Below are positions 22,883 to 34,641 of a stretch of 64,000 bases of DNA, piece after piece. Below the pieces are notes generated by a model. That model was given only the letters and a program-made list of their open reading frames with translations. It was not told the DNA's origin and searched no databases. Both the position numbers and the translations under genes were made by a program. Every line of letters begins with the position of its first letter. The stretch's first letter is position 1. Origin of the DNA: Knufia peltigerae (taxonomy: Eukaryota > Ascomycota > Eurotiomycetes > Chaetothyriales > Trichomeriaceae); NCBI GenBank assembly GCA_030247855.1, contig JAPDRN010000021.1:186001-250000 (forward strand), read 5' to 3'.

Positions 22883-24565
22883 GATGAAGGGATCTAGACG
22901 GGATGATATAATACTTGCGCAAGGGTGGTATATTAGACAGGAGGAAATAGTATTGGATAGATAGATGAGCAACGATCGAGACAGGGCATGCTTGCAGTAA
23001 TATACTGTCTGATGGGCTCCACGAATCCTGCACCGCACATAACGGACAAGTGACGTGGAACGGGTGAATCGCAGGAACAATCTAACGACCTACAAACGCC
23101 CAGTCAGTGATGAATGAAAGCGTGTCTGCATGGATCTTTAAGTGTGTTTTACTCCACTTCATATGTTTGACAATCATATGGGAGTGAAAGCGGAGCAACC
23201 AGTGGGAAAAGAAAGTTGCCATTTCCGGAGGATGATATCCAAGGGCAAAAGTTAGTTGGGTCCAGGATCCTACCCTAGGCGGGCCATGTCACCGTTGGAG
23301 GGCTTATGATGATGATGAAATGTTTGGCCGATTCTTTCAAAGACCTTGAGTGGAGGATTGTGATCCTGTAATTGTTCTCGTATTTGTCAATCATACTCGT
23401 ACTTGCCACAGCAAACACATAGTTTCATGTGTTTGAACGGCGACAAACGACTGAATTAGGTGGTTGATTGACAATCCTCGTGTTTGACAAAGACGAACAA
23501 AGTCGGTGAGAAAGAAAAGACAGAATGATGCATCACAACCGTTGATATGTTATCTGGTGATGCACGAGCAAGGTATCAACAACCCCGGGAGGATGTGATG
23601 CACCAACAGTTGACGCTGTGTAACGTGTAGTCACGCTTGAGATGCACATGTCGCTTCCGGAACCCTGTTCAAAGACCAGGGTCCTTACAGACTATCGTAT
23701 AGAAAATCATACCAGCCTGAAATGAACACCAAATTTTCAATGAGCTTCCTTCAAACAACTGAGACAGAACAATTCGAAAAATGGAGATTCATTCGTAAGG
23801 TCATCCGAAGCTCCGAGCTTCAAAGTGGCACTGGTGAGAATTTCCATCTTTGTCCAGCTGGGAAAGACTTTAAATAAGGCGCATCAGGCTGTGGGCTCTT
23901 TTCAAGGTTCCACTCGGACAATTGCTATGCGAACCTCGAGTTTTTTTCTTCTGGAACACTGCATGATCTTCGTGGTGACGCCACTCCACGCCTATCTTTT
24001 TTTTGGTGTCAAATTACAGACAAACTGATTGTTTAGAGCTCGGTAAGAGGACGTGTGGCTAGATGTTGTGTAACATCAATCTGTATGGAGTATGCGAATC
24101 CCGCGGGTAGTCGTCCCATCACTTTGACGGTCGGTCGGCATTATGAGCGACAGCAAGACTCGGTGTTGTGTAGATACAGGGTACTCGTGCAGTGCAGTAC
24201 AAGGTCTCGTTGTTGATGCTGTTTCGTGAATTTCTCAACTGCTGCAGGCGCAGGCGCAGGGAAATCAATCAGGTGATCAATAGCCGACAACTTGAACGTT
24301 CCTTCCAAAAGCCGATCATATTGTAATCACCTTCTCTACGCTTATCGGATCGGTTCATCTTTGCCCCGCGAAATTCCCCAAATACATTTTTATTTAGTCT
24401 CCAATTATTACGCAGTGTTGTCCGAAGTACGGAGTACTCAGTATTGTATGTGCATTCCGACTCACGACAATATATAAAACCATCCTCCTCTCACAAGAAC
24501 TACTTTGTATTTGAGTGCGCATTCTCTCTATTCTCAATCAGTTCACGCCTACTCCAGATGCAAAC
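22883..24565. promoter_or_regulatory. shared upstream region of MIOX and aldo-keto reductase
   Basis: 1.7 kb between two divergent genes with no supported open frame. A TACGGAGTA copy lies at 24428-24436, 130 bp before the reductase ATG. A 9-mer caggcgcag-like short tandem occurs near 24245. No specific regulator site is recognised. Confidence 0.5.
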
Positions 24566-25544
24566 ATGACCGATATTCCCCTCAAACTCAACACTGGCGC
24601 AACGATTCCAGCATTGGGATTTGGTATGATCACTTACTCTGATCCCCCCACCAGTGATCCTGTGTGTCTAACATTTCTTACCAGGAACATGGCAAAGTCC
24701 AGAAGGACAAGTGCGAGCTGCCGTGTCACACGCCATTAAATCCGGCTACCGCCATATCGATTGCGCTTATGTATACGGCAACGAGAAAGAGGTGGGCGAA
24801 GGAATCAAAGAAGGTCTGGCAGCAACAGGACTCTCTCGAAACAATCTATTCATAACCACCAAGTTATGGTGCACATACCATACGAGAGTCGAACAGAACC
24901 TCGACATGAGTTTGGGTCTACTTGGTCTGGATTACGTCGATCTATACCTCTTGCACTGGCCCATCGCTATGAACCCAAACGGCAATCATGAAAAGTTCCC
25001 CAAGCTGGCCGACGGCTCAAGAGATCTTCTTCGGTCCCGGTCACACGTCGACACGTACAAGGATATGGAGAAGCTACTGAAGACCGGCAAAGTCAAGGCC
25101 ATTGGTGTATGCAATTACTCCAAACGCTATCTCGAGGAACTGCTGCCCAAGGTGGACATAGTCCCTGCAGTCAACCAGATTGAGAACCACCCTCTACTCC
25201 CACAGCAAGAAATCGTCGATTACTGCCAACAAAAGGGTATCCATGTGACGGCGTATAGCCCTCTGGGGTCGACGGGAAGCCCACTCATGAAAGACCCACA
25301 TGTCGTCAAGCTAGCGGAACAAAAGGGCGCCACACCAGGCTGCATTCTACTGAGTTACCACATTGCACGAGGGAATTCGGTGCTTGCCAAATCAGTCACA
25401 CCTTCACGGATTGACGAGAACAAACATATTGTCGACCTGTCCTCGAGTGACCTTGCTTCGTTAGCTGAGATTTCTCAAAAGGGTGTGACGCGGTTCGTGT
25501 ATCCTGAATTTGGGGTTGATTTCGGCTTCCCAGACAAGTCATGA
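24566..25544 (+). CDS. aldo-keto reductase
   Basis: NADPH-dependent carbonyl reductase of 305 residues, TIM-barrel AKR fold. Exon 1 (24566-24623) ends inside a Gly codon; the intron is 24624-24684. The tetrad is recognisable: Asp and Tyr in DCAYVYGNE, Lys in FITTKLW, His in YLLHWP. The family signature GVCNYSKRYLEELL and the cofactor region SVLAKSVTPSR are also present. The gene is divergent from myo-inositol oxygenase. Fungal AKRs reduce D-glucuronate or D-galacturonate to aldonic acids, so a glucuronate reductase role is an attractive inference; glycerol dehydrogenase or a general aldehyde reductase are alternatives. Confidence 0.92.
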
Positions 25545-26510
25545 GCTTTCTTTTCGGAGGGAATAGACACATGCTTAGACAGGATAGATCTGATAGGCGC
25601 CTCAAACATAAAATAAGAGTGTCATGAATTGGCGTCCCTTTCGATCCTGTTCCGCATTTCGTTTCTATCGTACGCAGTTGGATTCGAGTCCCGCGTGAGA
25701 TGTATTGCGTAGCCCAGGCCACGACCGTCGCCCTCCTCTCACCTATCTTGGGCCCTTTGACGTTGCCATTCCGGATGTCATCTTGTCAATCTCGGCGTCA
25801 AGACCTCCCCGAGCGCGAGGAAATGTGGCACCGGGTGGACGGCATCCTGGGAGTACCTTGGGTGCCGGTGGGGATGGCCGACGGCTCGGTACAAATCATG
25901 CTGGTAACGACGCCTCACCGGCCGACGACAGCACCTCTCTACCCACCACCAATCACGACGGCGATTGATGATTTCGCCCGTGGTGGTGGTACAAGTCGAT
26001 TTATCATGCTCTCCCCGTTGTTGAAGACGGTCGCTTACACTCGCGTAACATGGCCGAAGTATCGTTGCAAATCAACAGGTGGCTGCCCTGATTGAGAACA
26101 CTGGGGGGTTGCCATACGAGAGTCACGCCAATGAAGATGGAAGGTTTCTGTTTTTGTTTTTTTTGTTTTTTGGTCATTGCCTTAGCACAATGTGAAAACT
26201 ATCATACATGAAGAAAAGGGAAAAAAAACAAAACAAAAAACAGAGAAGCCCCCCAACCCCAGCAAGAAAAGAAGAAGAAAAAGCCGAAAAGCAAGAACAC
26301 AGCAACCACCCCCAAGCACACACAACCAGCCCCGGAAAACACACACAACGCCCAGCAAACACACAACACACCCCCTCCCACCTGGAGCCTCCGGGCCAAC
26401 CGAGAAAAAACACCCAACTACCGTTTCCCAGGATGCCCAACAAGGACACCAACGAGGAGAAGGACGAGGAAACAACGACGGCGCCCCACAGAGGAAGAAG
26501 AGGGTCCATC
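25545..26510. other. intergenic between convergent genes, with a T-free tract
   Basis: The region holds the 3' ends of the reductase (+) and the zinc-finger gene (-). A + strand frame at 25700-26095 has no recognisable domain. From 26210 to 26375 the + strand has no T at all (166 nt). Confidence 0.5.
26210..26375. other. 166-nt tract without T on the + strand
   Basis: Direct reading shows only A, C and G on the + strand, so the minus-strand transcript of the zinc-finger gene would be A-free and GU-rich here, starting about 135 nt past its stop codon. It includes several G-runs on the minus strand. It explains a long spurious + strand open frame across the locus. Confidence 0.85.
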
Positions 26511-28561
26511 TCACTTTTTCTCCTCCTTCTTCTTCTTCTTCTGCTCCTCCTCTTCTTCCTCTGCGGCACGCCGGCGTTGTTGCCTCGTCCTCTCCGCGGT
26601 GGTGTCCTTGTAGACATCCCGGAGGTAGTTGGGGTCGGTGGTCCGGAGCCCCAGGTCCATCCTCCGGCGGGCGTTGACCTGTTTACGGTCAACGCCCGTA
26701 TAGGTGGTGTCGAGCCCCAGGTTTTTATAAAAGCTCAGGGGTTTTATATTGGCCGTCTTGGCCGGTTCGTAATCGTTCAAATTTTTTTTGGTGAGCCGAA
26801 GCTCCGGGTGTTTGGAGAGGTAGTGCTCCCGGATCGTCGATGCCCGGATGCACGTGTGGTAGCACAGGTGGCAGGTGAAGGGGTCGTTGATGTCCACCAC
26901 CGACGGTTGCCGACGTCGGTGGATGGAGGGGATGTCGGGGTCGTTGAGGGACGCCGTGAGACTTGGCCCTCCGGGGGCGGAGGCGGGGGCGGCGGGAACA
27001 GGTGCAGGGGCAGGGGCAGACGCAGGCGGGGCAGCAGCGGACCGAGAAGCGCGAGGACGACGAGAAGAACGTGTTGGTGGTTCCAAAGTTTGATCTTGTT
27101 CATCGTGCCCATCTGAAGTTGACTTGCGTTTACGTCGAGTTGTTCTTGGACGCGATGAACGACTGTTGATGGTGACAGGTTCTTGTTCTTCTGGATTGTT
27201 TGTCTCGGTGCTGTTTGGTGCAGGAATATCAATGTACATGTGGGAATAATCTTCTTCGTCGGGGTCTGTTGATCGATTGTAAGCGGCCAAGAGCGCGAGG
27301 TTGGGGTCGATTGCCGCAATGTCAATGGGATTGGGATAGCTTGGTGTGGGTGGTTGATAGTGTGAAGCAGCAATGTCCGAAGCATAAGCGTATGATGAAG
27401 TAGTGGTTGGATAAGGCGTCATCATTCCATACGCTGGCGGTGCTGGTCCATACGATGACGTTGGTCCATACGCCGGTGCTGCTGGTGCATATGATCCATA
27501 GGATTCATATGATGGTGCTGCTGATCCGTAGTAGGATGGTGCTGTTGGTCCGTAGTAAGATGTTCCTGCTGCTGCTGCTGTTGTTGTAGCTGCTGCTGGA
27601 TTCTGAGTCGTTCCAGAATAACTAGCATACGACGTCGATTGTTGTTGGCTTGGATGATAAGAAGTAGTTGATCCAGACTGTACGTGACCATGTGAAGGAT
27701 CCAATAGTCCCAGAAGATGCTGTCGATTTGCTTCCATGATTGCAAGATCGGTTTGATTCGTGTCAGTATCCACACTATCATGCTGACCGTGATGACCCAT
27801 AGGCCCGTCAATGTTGCCAGAGGCATCATTTCGTCCGGAGGGAAGATCTGATTCTGCATTTGAATGTCAGTATTTCAGTTCTCTGCTCATAACACAAACA
27901 GTAATCGTAGCAGAACAGGAATCTTACCTTGAACATTTGATTGAGGATATCCAGGTGAAAGTCGCCATGTGTCAGGTGCCAGATTCGATGCAACTGCGCC
28001 ATGAGCTTGGACAGAAAGCGAAGTCTGATGAGGTTCATCCCGATCATCGCCGCCACCAGCCACAGCAGAAGGAGGACCGAAACCACCTGACTCGAGAGCA
28101 CGACGCGCAATGAGTTCAGCATCTTGTGTGATCGTTTGAGTTGTTGGGAAATCTTCTTGTGTGATTGTCTGGGTTGCAGAATCTTCTTCCCGGATGGTGA
28201 AGTCAGATGAAGAGGTGTTAAAGCCACTATCTCTCTAAAATGATTGTCAGTGGATTCGGTTTGATGGACTCCGAGTTTAGTCTACATACCGTTGCTTGCT
28301 CTCGATTCTCGAGATCTTGAAAGCTGGACGATGGAAGGAAAGTGATTGAGTTGGTGTTGTTGATGATGGAACTTGTGACTCTCTGTGATATTTGGGTCAG
28401 TGGATGAAGTGAGATGAGAGGAAAGACTTGTTCTTATTCACCATGCTTTCTGGTTCGTTTCCCATGGCACGCAAGTTGCCTTGGATGATGTCGTCGCTTC
28501 CAGGGCCTTGGCCAATGAGGCGGCTTGGGTTGTTGTCTTCTCTCTCGCTGTTGGACGACAT
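26511..28561 (-). CDS. C2H2 zinc-finger protein, low-complexity
   Basis: Predicted nuclear protein of 620 residues in four exons: 28442-28561, 28290-28382, 27928-28234 and 26511-27853. All junctions are GT-AG and the joined frame stays open. One classical finger is clear near residues 501-522 (C-x2-C-x12-H-x4-H, in CHLCYHTCIRASTIREHYLSKH reading from Cys 501). Before it lie Tyr/Ser/Ala/Pro-rich repeats, then a basic RRPRTTRRKRK-like stretch. After it comes a conserved-looking KPLSFYKNLGLDTTYTGVD block, and the protein ends in a Glu run followed by a Lys run. A single finger suggests protein binding or a cooperative DNA contact. The target is unknown. Confidence 0.8.
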
Positions 28562-30022
28562 CTTGACAATGACCCGCGTGGATGAGGACGATTGGTTGAA
28601 GGAAAGTACCAAGGGGTGATTCAGCCTTGCGCAGAGAAACTAGAATAGAGTCTTGAAGACAATGAAGAGAGTTGTTAACGTGAACGAAAAGTCTTGTTAC
28701 TCTGGAAGTTGATAACTTGTTGATGAAGGTGTTGATGCAAATGACTTCTCAATTTTGGAAAGTTTCACTCTCAGAGTATTGTGTACACACCGCCATCGCG
28801 ATCACGTCGCCGTCCTGTGTACGCGCTATGGACGCGGTATAGGCAGTATTTTTCACCGCAGGACACCACGGGTGAGCCGGTGAACTGCAAATTTTCATTG
28901 TATCAGGCCCAATTCACTCGTGAATACCATTCGCGATCGCGATCGCCCATTCCTCTCTGACTGACAAAGATCATCCAGCATGAACAGAAGAGCCAAAGAA
29001 AGGCGACAAGGTGAGTTGAAGCAGCCATTGTACTTGTTGGGTGATGTACTTTTGTCAACGGGAGCAGAGCGTGCCTTCAGACACTCAAGGCTTTCAGGCA
29101 AACCTGTTGACCCACGGCGACCCTGAGAAATCATGGCTGAAAACATTGTGCAACACACCAAAGGACCACCGTACATCGAACTTCAACAGTGATCAAGATG
29201 ATGGAGATCATGATAGCATTGTGTCATTGAAACATACTGGGGTTCAGCAGTCGCACCGGCACGAGCCTCCTCGACAAACTCTTCAAAGTCTCGCACAATG
29301 TTATGTGGTGCAGCCATTATATGTTGAGGTGTCCAAAGACACATGAACTCGGACTTCCGCCCACAGCACCAACAATATCGAGGAATGGAACAAGGGAACA
29401 GGGGGAATGGAGGAAGTAGGTTGAAATTGAGTTGTGACATCTGACTAGGAAATGCCCAGACCGAAGATGATCCACATCTATATGCGAACCCATTCTCCTC
29501 ACAAATCATCTATCTGACGGCAATACCCACACCCAAGAATATCCGAGTTGTGCTTCAAGGGAAAAGGAAGAGGAGGAGTGCGTTTGATAATTCTGTGTCA
29601 TTACAGAGCAAAGTCATGCCAGCGACTCGGCGAACTTCAATGGCTCAATCGAGATTGTGATGACTGCGATTCAAGGAACTAAAATACAGAGACGTGGCTT
29701 ACTTGATTCATAAAGAAGGGAAGGAATTTGAAAGGTGCAAACACGAAATCCCTCTTGTTTCAAAATGTGAATTCTTATTATTTTGAAGGTTTCAAGTAGT
29801 TCTACGAATCCTCTATTTGATAAGCTGCTCACTAGTGCATCGAGGAGTCGGTCTTTGATGGCGCGAAATTAATCCACCTGATGAGCTTTAGGCAATCTCT
29901 TCATCAAAAATAACACACACTTTTCATCCTGCCGAAGAGGCGATTGCATACCTCTGAAACCCCCGATGGTGGTATGTTATCGTTGCATTCCGATCGAGGG
30001 CAGAGAATGAGACGCTCCGTGC
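28562..30022. other. upstream region of zinc-finger gene; possible small exons
   Basis: The palindrome GCGATCGCGATCGC lies at 28933-28946. On the minus strand an ATG at 29317 opens a protein-like stretch (MAAPHNIVRDFEEFVEEAR) that ends near a GTATGT donor, and another minus frame at 29150-28950 reads protein-like. They might form a small gene, but no consistent splice pair was found. Otherwise nothing is recognised. Confidence 0.35.
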
Positions 30023-30862
30023 TCAATCTTCTTCCTCAATCGGATTTTGAGCATGGAAACGGCCAGCAATGTCAATCATACCGTCGTCGACAAGAGTTTG
30101 GCATAATTCTTCATACCATGCTTCCATGTCGATGTTTGTCAAGGTTGCTTCAGATCCTTCTGGCTCAAAACTCTGTTCTCGTTGAGTCTGTTCAGGAGTG
30201 ACTGGTCGAGCTTGTTCGGAATCGTGTTCGGAGTTGTGCCCGGTATCCTCTTGTCGCTGATCATGTCCAGAATCAGTACTTCCTCCTTCAGACGACTCGT
30301 ATGGCTCGTTCATCTCGAACGCTCTCATCTCTCGGAACAAGTCCATCGGATAGACAAGCTCGCCTGGCATGAGTCTATTGATTTCAGCCACAGCCTCTTC
30401 GTCTGCCGGTGCTTCGAGTCTAGCCGGATCAAGTCCTACCAGGCAATCACCCCATGGGAATGGCGGTGTTCCTGGCGGTGTGTCTGGAGGCGTATGAGTT
30501 TCGCTTTCGTTTTCGTCCACGGTTGGAGATACTTCCCTACCACCATATTGTGCAGACAGAAGTTCTTGGATAGTAGTAGGCGGGTCCACATGAGTTACCA
30601 CGCGGTCTAAAGTGCCTGGTGGTAGGTAGTTTTCCCAGTTGATGCTATCCCAAGGCTCGAAAGGGTTGTCATTCTCCGGAAAAGGCTGATCATCATCAAC
30701 AGTAGCTTGGGCATTGTTGACAGATGGGATGTTTTCTGCAAATTCACCATTGTCCAAATTTTGTGTGCGTGTCTCAACGTTGGTCCAGCCGTTGTCGTTG
30801 TCGAGAGGGAGAGATATTCTTTGTCTTCCGTAAGACTCGTGAGGCTCGTGAGGATCACCCAT
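30023..30862 (-). CDS. acidic hypothetical protein
   Basis: Not recognised. A 279-residue single-exon product starting at ATG 30862 (MGDPHEPHESYGRQR). It is rich in Glu, Asp, Pro, Ser and Thr, with a PPDTPPGTPPFPWGD segment in the middle and an acidic helical C-terminus (EAWYEELCQTLVDDGM ... EEED). No signal peptide, membrane helix or catalytic motif is visible. Codon-level continuity over 840 bp and biased composition support a real gene. It may be a disordered regulator; no function is assigned. Confidence 0.6.
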   Translation of the reverse strand: MGDPHEPHESYGRQRISLPLDNDNGWTNVETRTQNLDNGEFAENIPSVNNAQATVDDDQPFPENDNPFEPWDSINWENYLPPGTLDRVVTHVDPPTTIQELLSAQYGGREVSPTVDENESETHTPPDTPPGTPPFPWGDCLVGLDPARLEAPADEEAVAEINRLMPGELVYPMDLFREMRAFEMNEPYESSEGGSTDSGHDQRQEDTGHNSEHDSEQARPVTPEQTQREQSFEPEGSEATLTNIDMEAWYEELCQTLVDDGMIDIAGRFHAQNPIEEED

Positions 30863-31505
30863 TTTCAAGCTTGGATATGGAATGGATAACCGTCTGTAGA
30901 AGATGGCTTGAGGAGGCAGGTGGTTTTCGAGGGCGAACAATGGAAAGGGGAAATGCAGATTCGATCAACAGATGCGGTGATACTTTGATCAAATCTTCGT
31001 GGGAGAAAGGAGACGTGTTTACGAAAACCTCACGAAGTGAAGCAAGTAGCAGGATCTCTTACCACAAAGGATAGAGAGGAGAAACAGAGTGAATTGTCAA
31101 AGAGCGCTTTCAAGTAGTCTGGCAATCCTGTATATTGTTGAAACGTGTTTGTTATTGCGTTGGTTCTGTACTTGCGCTCGAATATAGAACCAGCAGGGCA
31201 CATAACCGGACATTGCAAGTAAGCGAAGCGTCTCTCGCTCGTCATTGTGATCCTTCTGACAGTCTGATTGAGCAGTACAGGTATATGATTGCTGGTAAGT
31301 AAAATCCAATTACCATTTTTCCGTTACAGAACGACGAGGGAATGCAGACTGAGCAAATTTGAATATGACCCTGGTGTATCTATCTCTGATATCACTTCTT
31401 CATCCGTCATTGGTAAATTGTCTTTCTGTGTGATGTGATGCTGTACACGATCTCCATCTTGTGAGAAAGACAACACCATTGTGTCTCTATTGGGACTGGA
31501 AGACC
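30863..31505. other. intergenic, no gene seen
   Basis: Upstream region of the acidic protein gene and 3' end of the phosphatase gene, both minus strand. Short frames have no domain. Confidence 0.5.
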
Positions 31506-32328
31506 TCAAGGACAGTCCAAGTCCAGCATCAGTCGGAAAGTGTCGTCCCAGTCTTTCCATTCACGCATGACGACACAGCAGCCAGCTCTCTTGAGTGTTT
31601 CTTTCATTACTTCTTTGGGGCCCTCGGTCTTGTACGCACCAACATAACCAATGGTGGGAATGTTTGCTCTGATTGCTGCTTGACAACCAGAAACGCTGTC
31701 CTCGATTGCAAGGCACTCGTGTGGTTTGGCACCAAGCTTTTCCATTGCATGGATGTAGATCGATGGGTCTGGTTTGCTCTTGGGAGCACTCATCGAATTC
31801 TGTGCCGAAAAGATGCAGTATTCCTCGAAATACTTGGCTGCCCCTATTGTTTCGATCTGGGCCTTGATCCGTCCGAGTGCAGATGAAGACACAACTGCCA
31901 GCGTGTACTCGCCTCGGTTGTACAGGGCTTGGATGACTTCGAGAGCGCCTGCACATGGTTGACCGCGGGCTCTGAAAGTTGTAATGACATGCTCCTCTTC
32001 GACATTACCATAATACAGAAGTCCTCCTTTGCTCATTTGGATACCATGCTCCTGGCATATTTCAGGCAACATTTTGCGAAAGCTGTAGCCGAGATACTTG
32101 GCGATAAGAGTCTCCTTGGTGTATCGCTCAGACTTTCCATATTCCTCAAGGATTTCATTGACAAGCTCAGCTGTGGTGTCCATGGTGAGATACTCGGACA
32201 ACGTGATGGTATTGTCACAGTCGAAAAAGATGAATTTGTACTGGTGGTTGGTCAAAAGAAGTCACGATCTACCGGAAAGCTCACTTACACCGTGGCGAGG
32301 CTCAGACATCTTGGAGATCGAGGGCATG
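31506..32328 (-). CDS. HAD-superfamily hydrolase (phosphatase-like)
   Basis: Predicted cytosolic phosphatase of 257 residues. Exon 1 (32290-32328) gives MPSISKMSEPRHG; the intron is 32241-32289. HAD motif I is FFDCDNT (nucleophile Asp), motif II VVSSSA, motif III the Lys of SKPDP, and motif IV IEDSVSG. The helical cap between motifs I and II and the spacing fit the beta-phosphoglucomutase/pseudouridine-5'-phosphatase type. The substrate is probably a small sugar or nucleotide phosphate. It lies just downstream of the GT8 gene on the same strand, separated by 487 bp, so co-transcription is unlikely but functional linkage is possible. Confidence 0.9.
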
Positions 32329-32815
32329 TGAGCGGACTTGAAAGCTATAACTTTTTACCGGGGGATCGCTAAGACTTCACAGTCCAATAAGAGAGGCTAA
32401 AGGATAGTAAACAAGAAAAAAATGAAATCTCAAAGATGGGAAGAGTGCAGGTGGAATCATGGACAATGTTTGCTTCAACAAGGCCGGAATTTAGTAAGTC
32501 CGTGACGCTAGCCGATCAAGGATGTTATGCTGGTGAATGGATGGGCTGTGATGGTGAAAACTGTGCTTCAGTACTCTGTGTGTAAGACAAGTGATCTGAG
32601 GTGGAAATCTTCCCACTGCTTGACAATGTATGAGCATGGCTTGTTCAACGTGGAGTCGGGAGACAGGAGAAATGGGATATGGATTCTACCACATAATTGG
32701 ATACAACTCATGGATTGTCGATATCTTGATATCTGGACGTTGGAATCCAATTGCTCCTGTCCTCATGACTTGTGTTCGATGTCAGCTATGTCGGCTGTTG
32801 CTGAGAGTCCAGCAG
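32329..32815. other. intergenic, no gene seen
   Basis: Promoter of the HAD hydrolase gene and 3' end of the GT8 gene. No further feature is recognised. Confidence 0.5.
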
Positions 32816-33868
32816 TCAAGGACAGGGAAGAACATCCTCCGGCTTGCCAACATCCTGTGGAAGAGGGATCACTTCTGTGAAAGGCTTTTCAGTGTCAATC
32901 AGTTTGTCCATGATCGTAAGAACAACATGACTCTTGTTGTTGTCTTCTCTCTGTCTCCTCCAGTCGTAGTAGATATCCCACCACCAGGTATGTGTTTCTC
33001 CATCTCGGCCTAGATGTCCAGCAACTCCTTCATCGCTAACCTGTCGTTCCCAGGGTTTGTCCACAATGTAATGCAAGACTACTAATTTCTCATCCGACCA
33101 CATCTTAGGGTGCCAATACCTCATGGTTTTCAGGGCATTGTATTTCCACGAAAGAGGATGCCACTTGTCTCGATAGAAGTCTGCCAGGAAGTCTTGATCA
33201 GGGAACTGGTATGTTTTGAGTTTTTCTGATGTATTGAAATGATCAAGCATCCTGGACCAAAGTTCCTGGCTTGGATTGAACAACAGCATGCCGCCATTGA
33301 GCAGGTGATATGTTGGACGACTGTCAGGGGTGATTGGTGCAGCAACATCGTCAGCATTGATCAGAGGTGTATATGCACAGTTGCCTTTCTGCCATTCTAA
33401 AGGGGCCCAAGAGTCGTGATCCAAGTTGCAGACACAAGCATGATTAGCACCTAGCCAATCTCGACCAGGTAGTTCGCACCGAAACAGGTCGTCTGGGTTT
33501 CGGAATATGGTCATGTCTGCATCAAGGAACACCGCTCGAGTATAGCCTTGGTTGTAGACTTCAAATGCTCTCAGCTTTGTGAATGTATCCTTGAACCGTT
33601 CAGCCACACTTCCAGTATTCTCCTGATCTTTTCGTGGTAAAAGAAGGTCTACTTTGTGTAGTTTTATGCGGCCATAGTTACGACTTTCTTCCTCCAGTGC
33701 AGCCACAGCTTCGTCACCAAGTGACGAGGTGTATTGGATTATGAATGGGTATTTCGACTTGTGTTGATCGAGAGTATAGGCGAGAATAATGGCCCCCGGT
33801 AGGTATGATGCTTTGGTCACCAGTGTCACCCAGCAGAAGTTATCCGTGGTTCTATCCGCAAGCGCCAT
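32816..33868 (-). CDS. glycosyltransferase family 8 (glycogenin/galactinol-synthase-like)
   Basis: Single-exon 350-residue enzyme that should use a UDP-sugar with Mn2+. The nucleotide-binding DxD motif is FLDADMTIFRNPDDLF. The GT8 features WVTLVTKASYLPGAIILAYT at the N-terminus, HLLNGGMLLFNPS and the C-terminal H-x-DKPWE (VVLHYIVDKPW) are all present. No signal peptide or membrane helix is seen, so it is likely cytosolic, as in glycogenin and plant galactinol synthase. The Tyr auto-glucosylation site of glycogenin cannot be confirmed. A galactinol-like product would link it to inositol metabolism, but that is speculation. Confidence 0.92.
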   Translation of the reverse strand: MALADRTTDNFCWVTLVTKASYLPGAIILAYTLDQHKSKYPFIIQYTSSLGDEAVAALEEESRNYGRIKLHKVDLLLPRKDQENTGSVAERFKDTFTKLRAFEVYNQGYTRAVFLDADMTIFRNPDDLFRCELPGRDWLGANHACVCNLDHDSWAPLEWQKGNCAYTPLINADDVAAPITPDSRPTYHLLNGGMLLFNPSQELWSRMLDHFNTSEKLKTYQFPDQDFLADFYRDKWHPLSWKYNALKTMRYWHPKMWSDEKLVVLHYIVDKPWERQVSDEGVAGHLGRDGETHTWWWDIYYDWRRQREDNNKSHVVLTIMDKLIDTEKPFTEVIPLPQDVGKPEDVLPCP

Positions 33869-34641
33869 GGCCGTGTCTTTGGTAGTTCTTGATTTTCGAC
33901 CGTGGCTTATTTGTATTTATCATGTCACTAGACAAATCCCTACTTACGTGTCTTGAAATATATATTCCTCCATTGCCACTGGCTTGAAGTGACAATTTTC
34001 TATAGTAACCCGAGTCATGGCGTCATCATCCATCTACAGGTGGTACAGGCATCGTTCTTTAAAACTGGTGGATTTGTTTGAGGTTCAATCTTGACTCACG
34101 CCACTAGACTGGAACTATTACTAGTGACCCCTAGAAAGAATGAATACGCAAGACAGACACTGTCAGCAACTCGATAATCTCGCCAGGAAGCACAGGCGAA
34201 GTTGGTCCAGGGCACAAGGCTCGGATTTCCACCGGCGAGGCTGAGGTGGATGGTGATTGGCTGATCAGATGCGTAACTCCGCCGACGGATGCCGAATCTC
34301 ATGTCAACAAAGGCACAAAGCACAGCACAAGGGACCATGGACTAAACGCCCCCTCATCACCTGCATCGATCCTCCGCTACCAAAGTATCTCCATACTGCT
34401 AGAATCATTTACTTGTTGACACTCGGACCTTTGGGTGAACTTCCCAGCATATCTTTTTGGCCTGGTAGTCTGTCGCAATCGCAGTACATCTTGGTTATCA
34501 CTGGCATTCCTCATACGAGTCTCGAAACACCACACCGCTGCATCCTGACACCACTTATTGGCCTGCCGGGGGTCTTTCGCCTTATTGTCTTACAAAACAC
34601 TCCTACATCCAGTCTGCGAGCCACCCATCTGACATGCAGCC
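33869..34641. promoter_or_regulatory. intergenic upstream region of GT8 (-) and alpha-actinin (+)
   Basis: Divergent promoter region of about 770 bp. An open frame at 34257-34742 overlaps the alpha-actinin start in another frame and has no domain; it is taken as chance. Confidence 0.5.

Noticed and set aside
22883..23080. N-terminal extension of myo-inositol oxygenase
   Set aside because: The frame is open but the family N-terminus fits ATG 22882; the extension is not conserved-looking.
25700..26095. 131-codon + strand frame downstream of the aldo-keto reductase
   Set aside because: No domain, no clear start context and overlapping frames of similar length; kept only as an intergenic note.
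26208..27116. 302-codon open frame on the + strand across the zinc-finger gene
   Set aside because: It is antisense to a well-supported spliced gene, and its openness comes from the T-free tract (no TAA, TAG or TGA possible) and from Pro/Ala-rich codons of the sense gene.
29183..29509. Possible small gene on the minus strand with MAAPHNIVRDFEEF start
   Set aside because: The stretch from ATG 29317 looks protein-like, but I could not find a splice pair that joins it in frame to the next coding-like piece.
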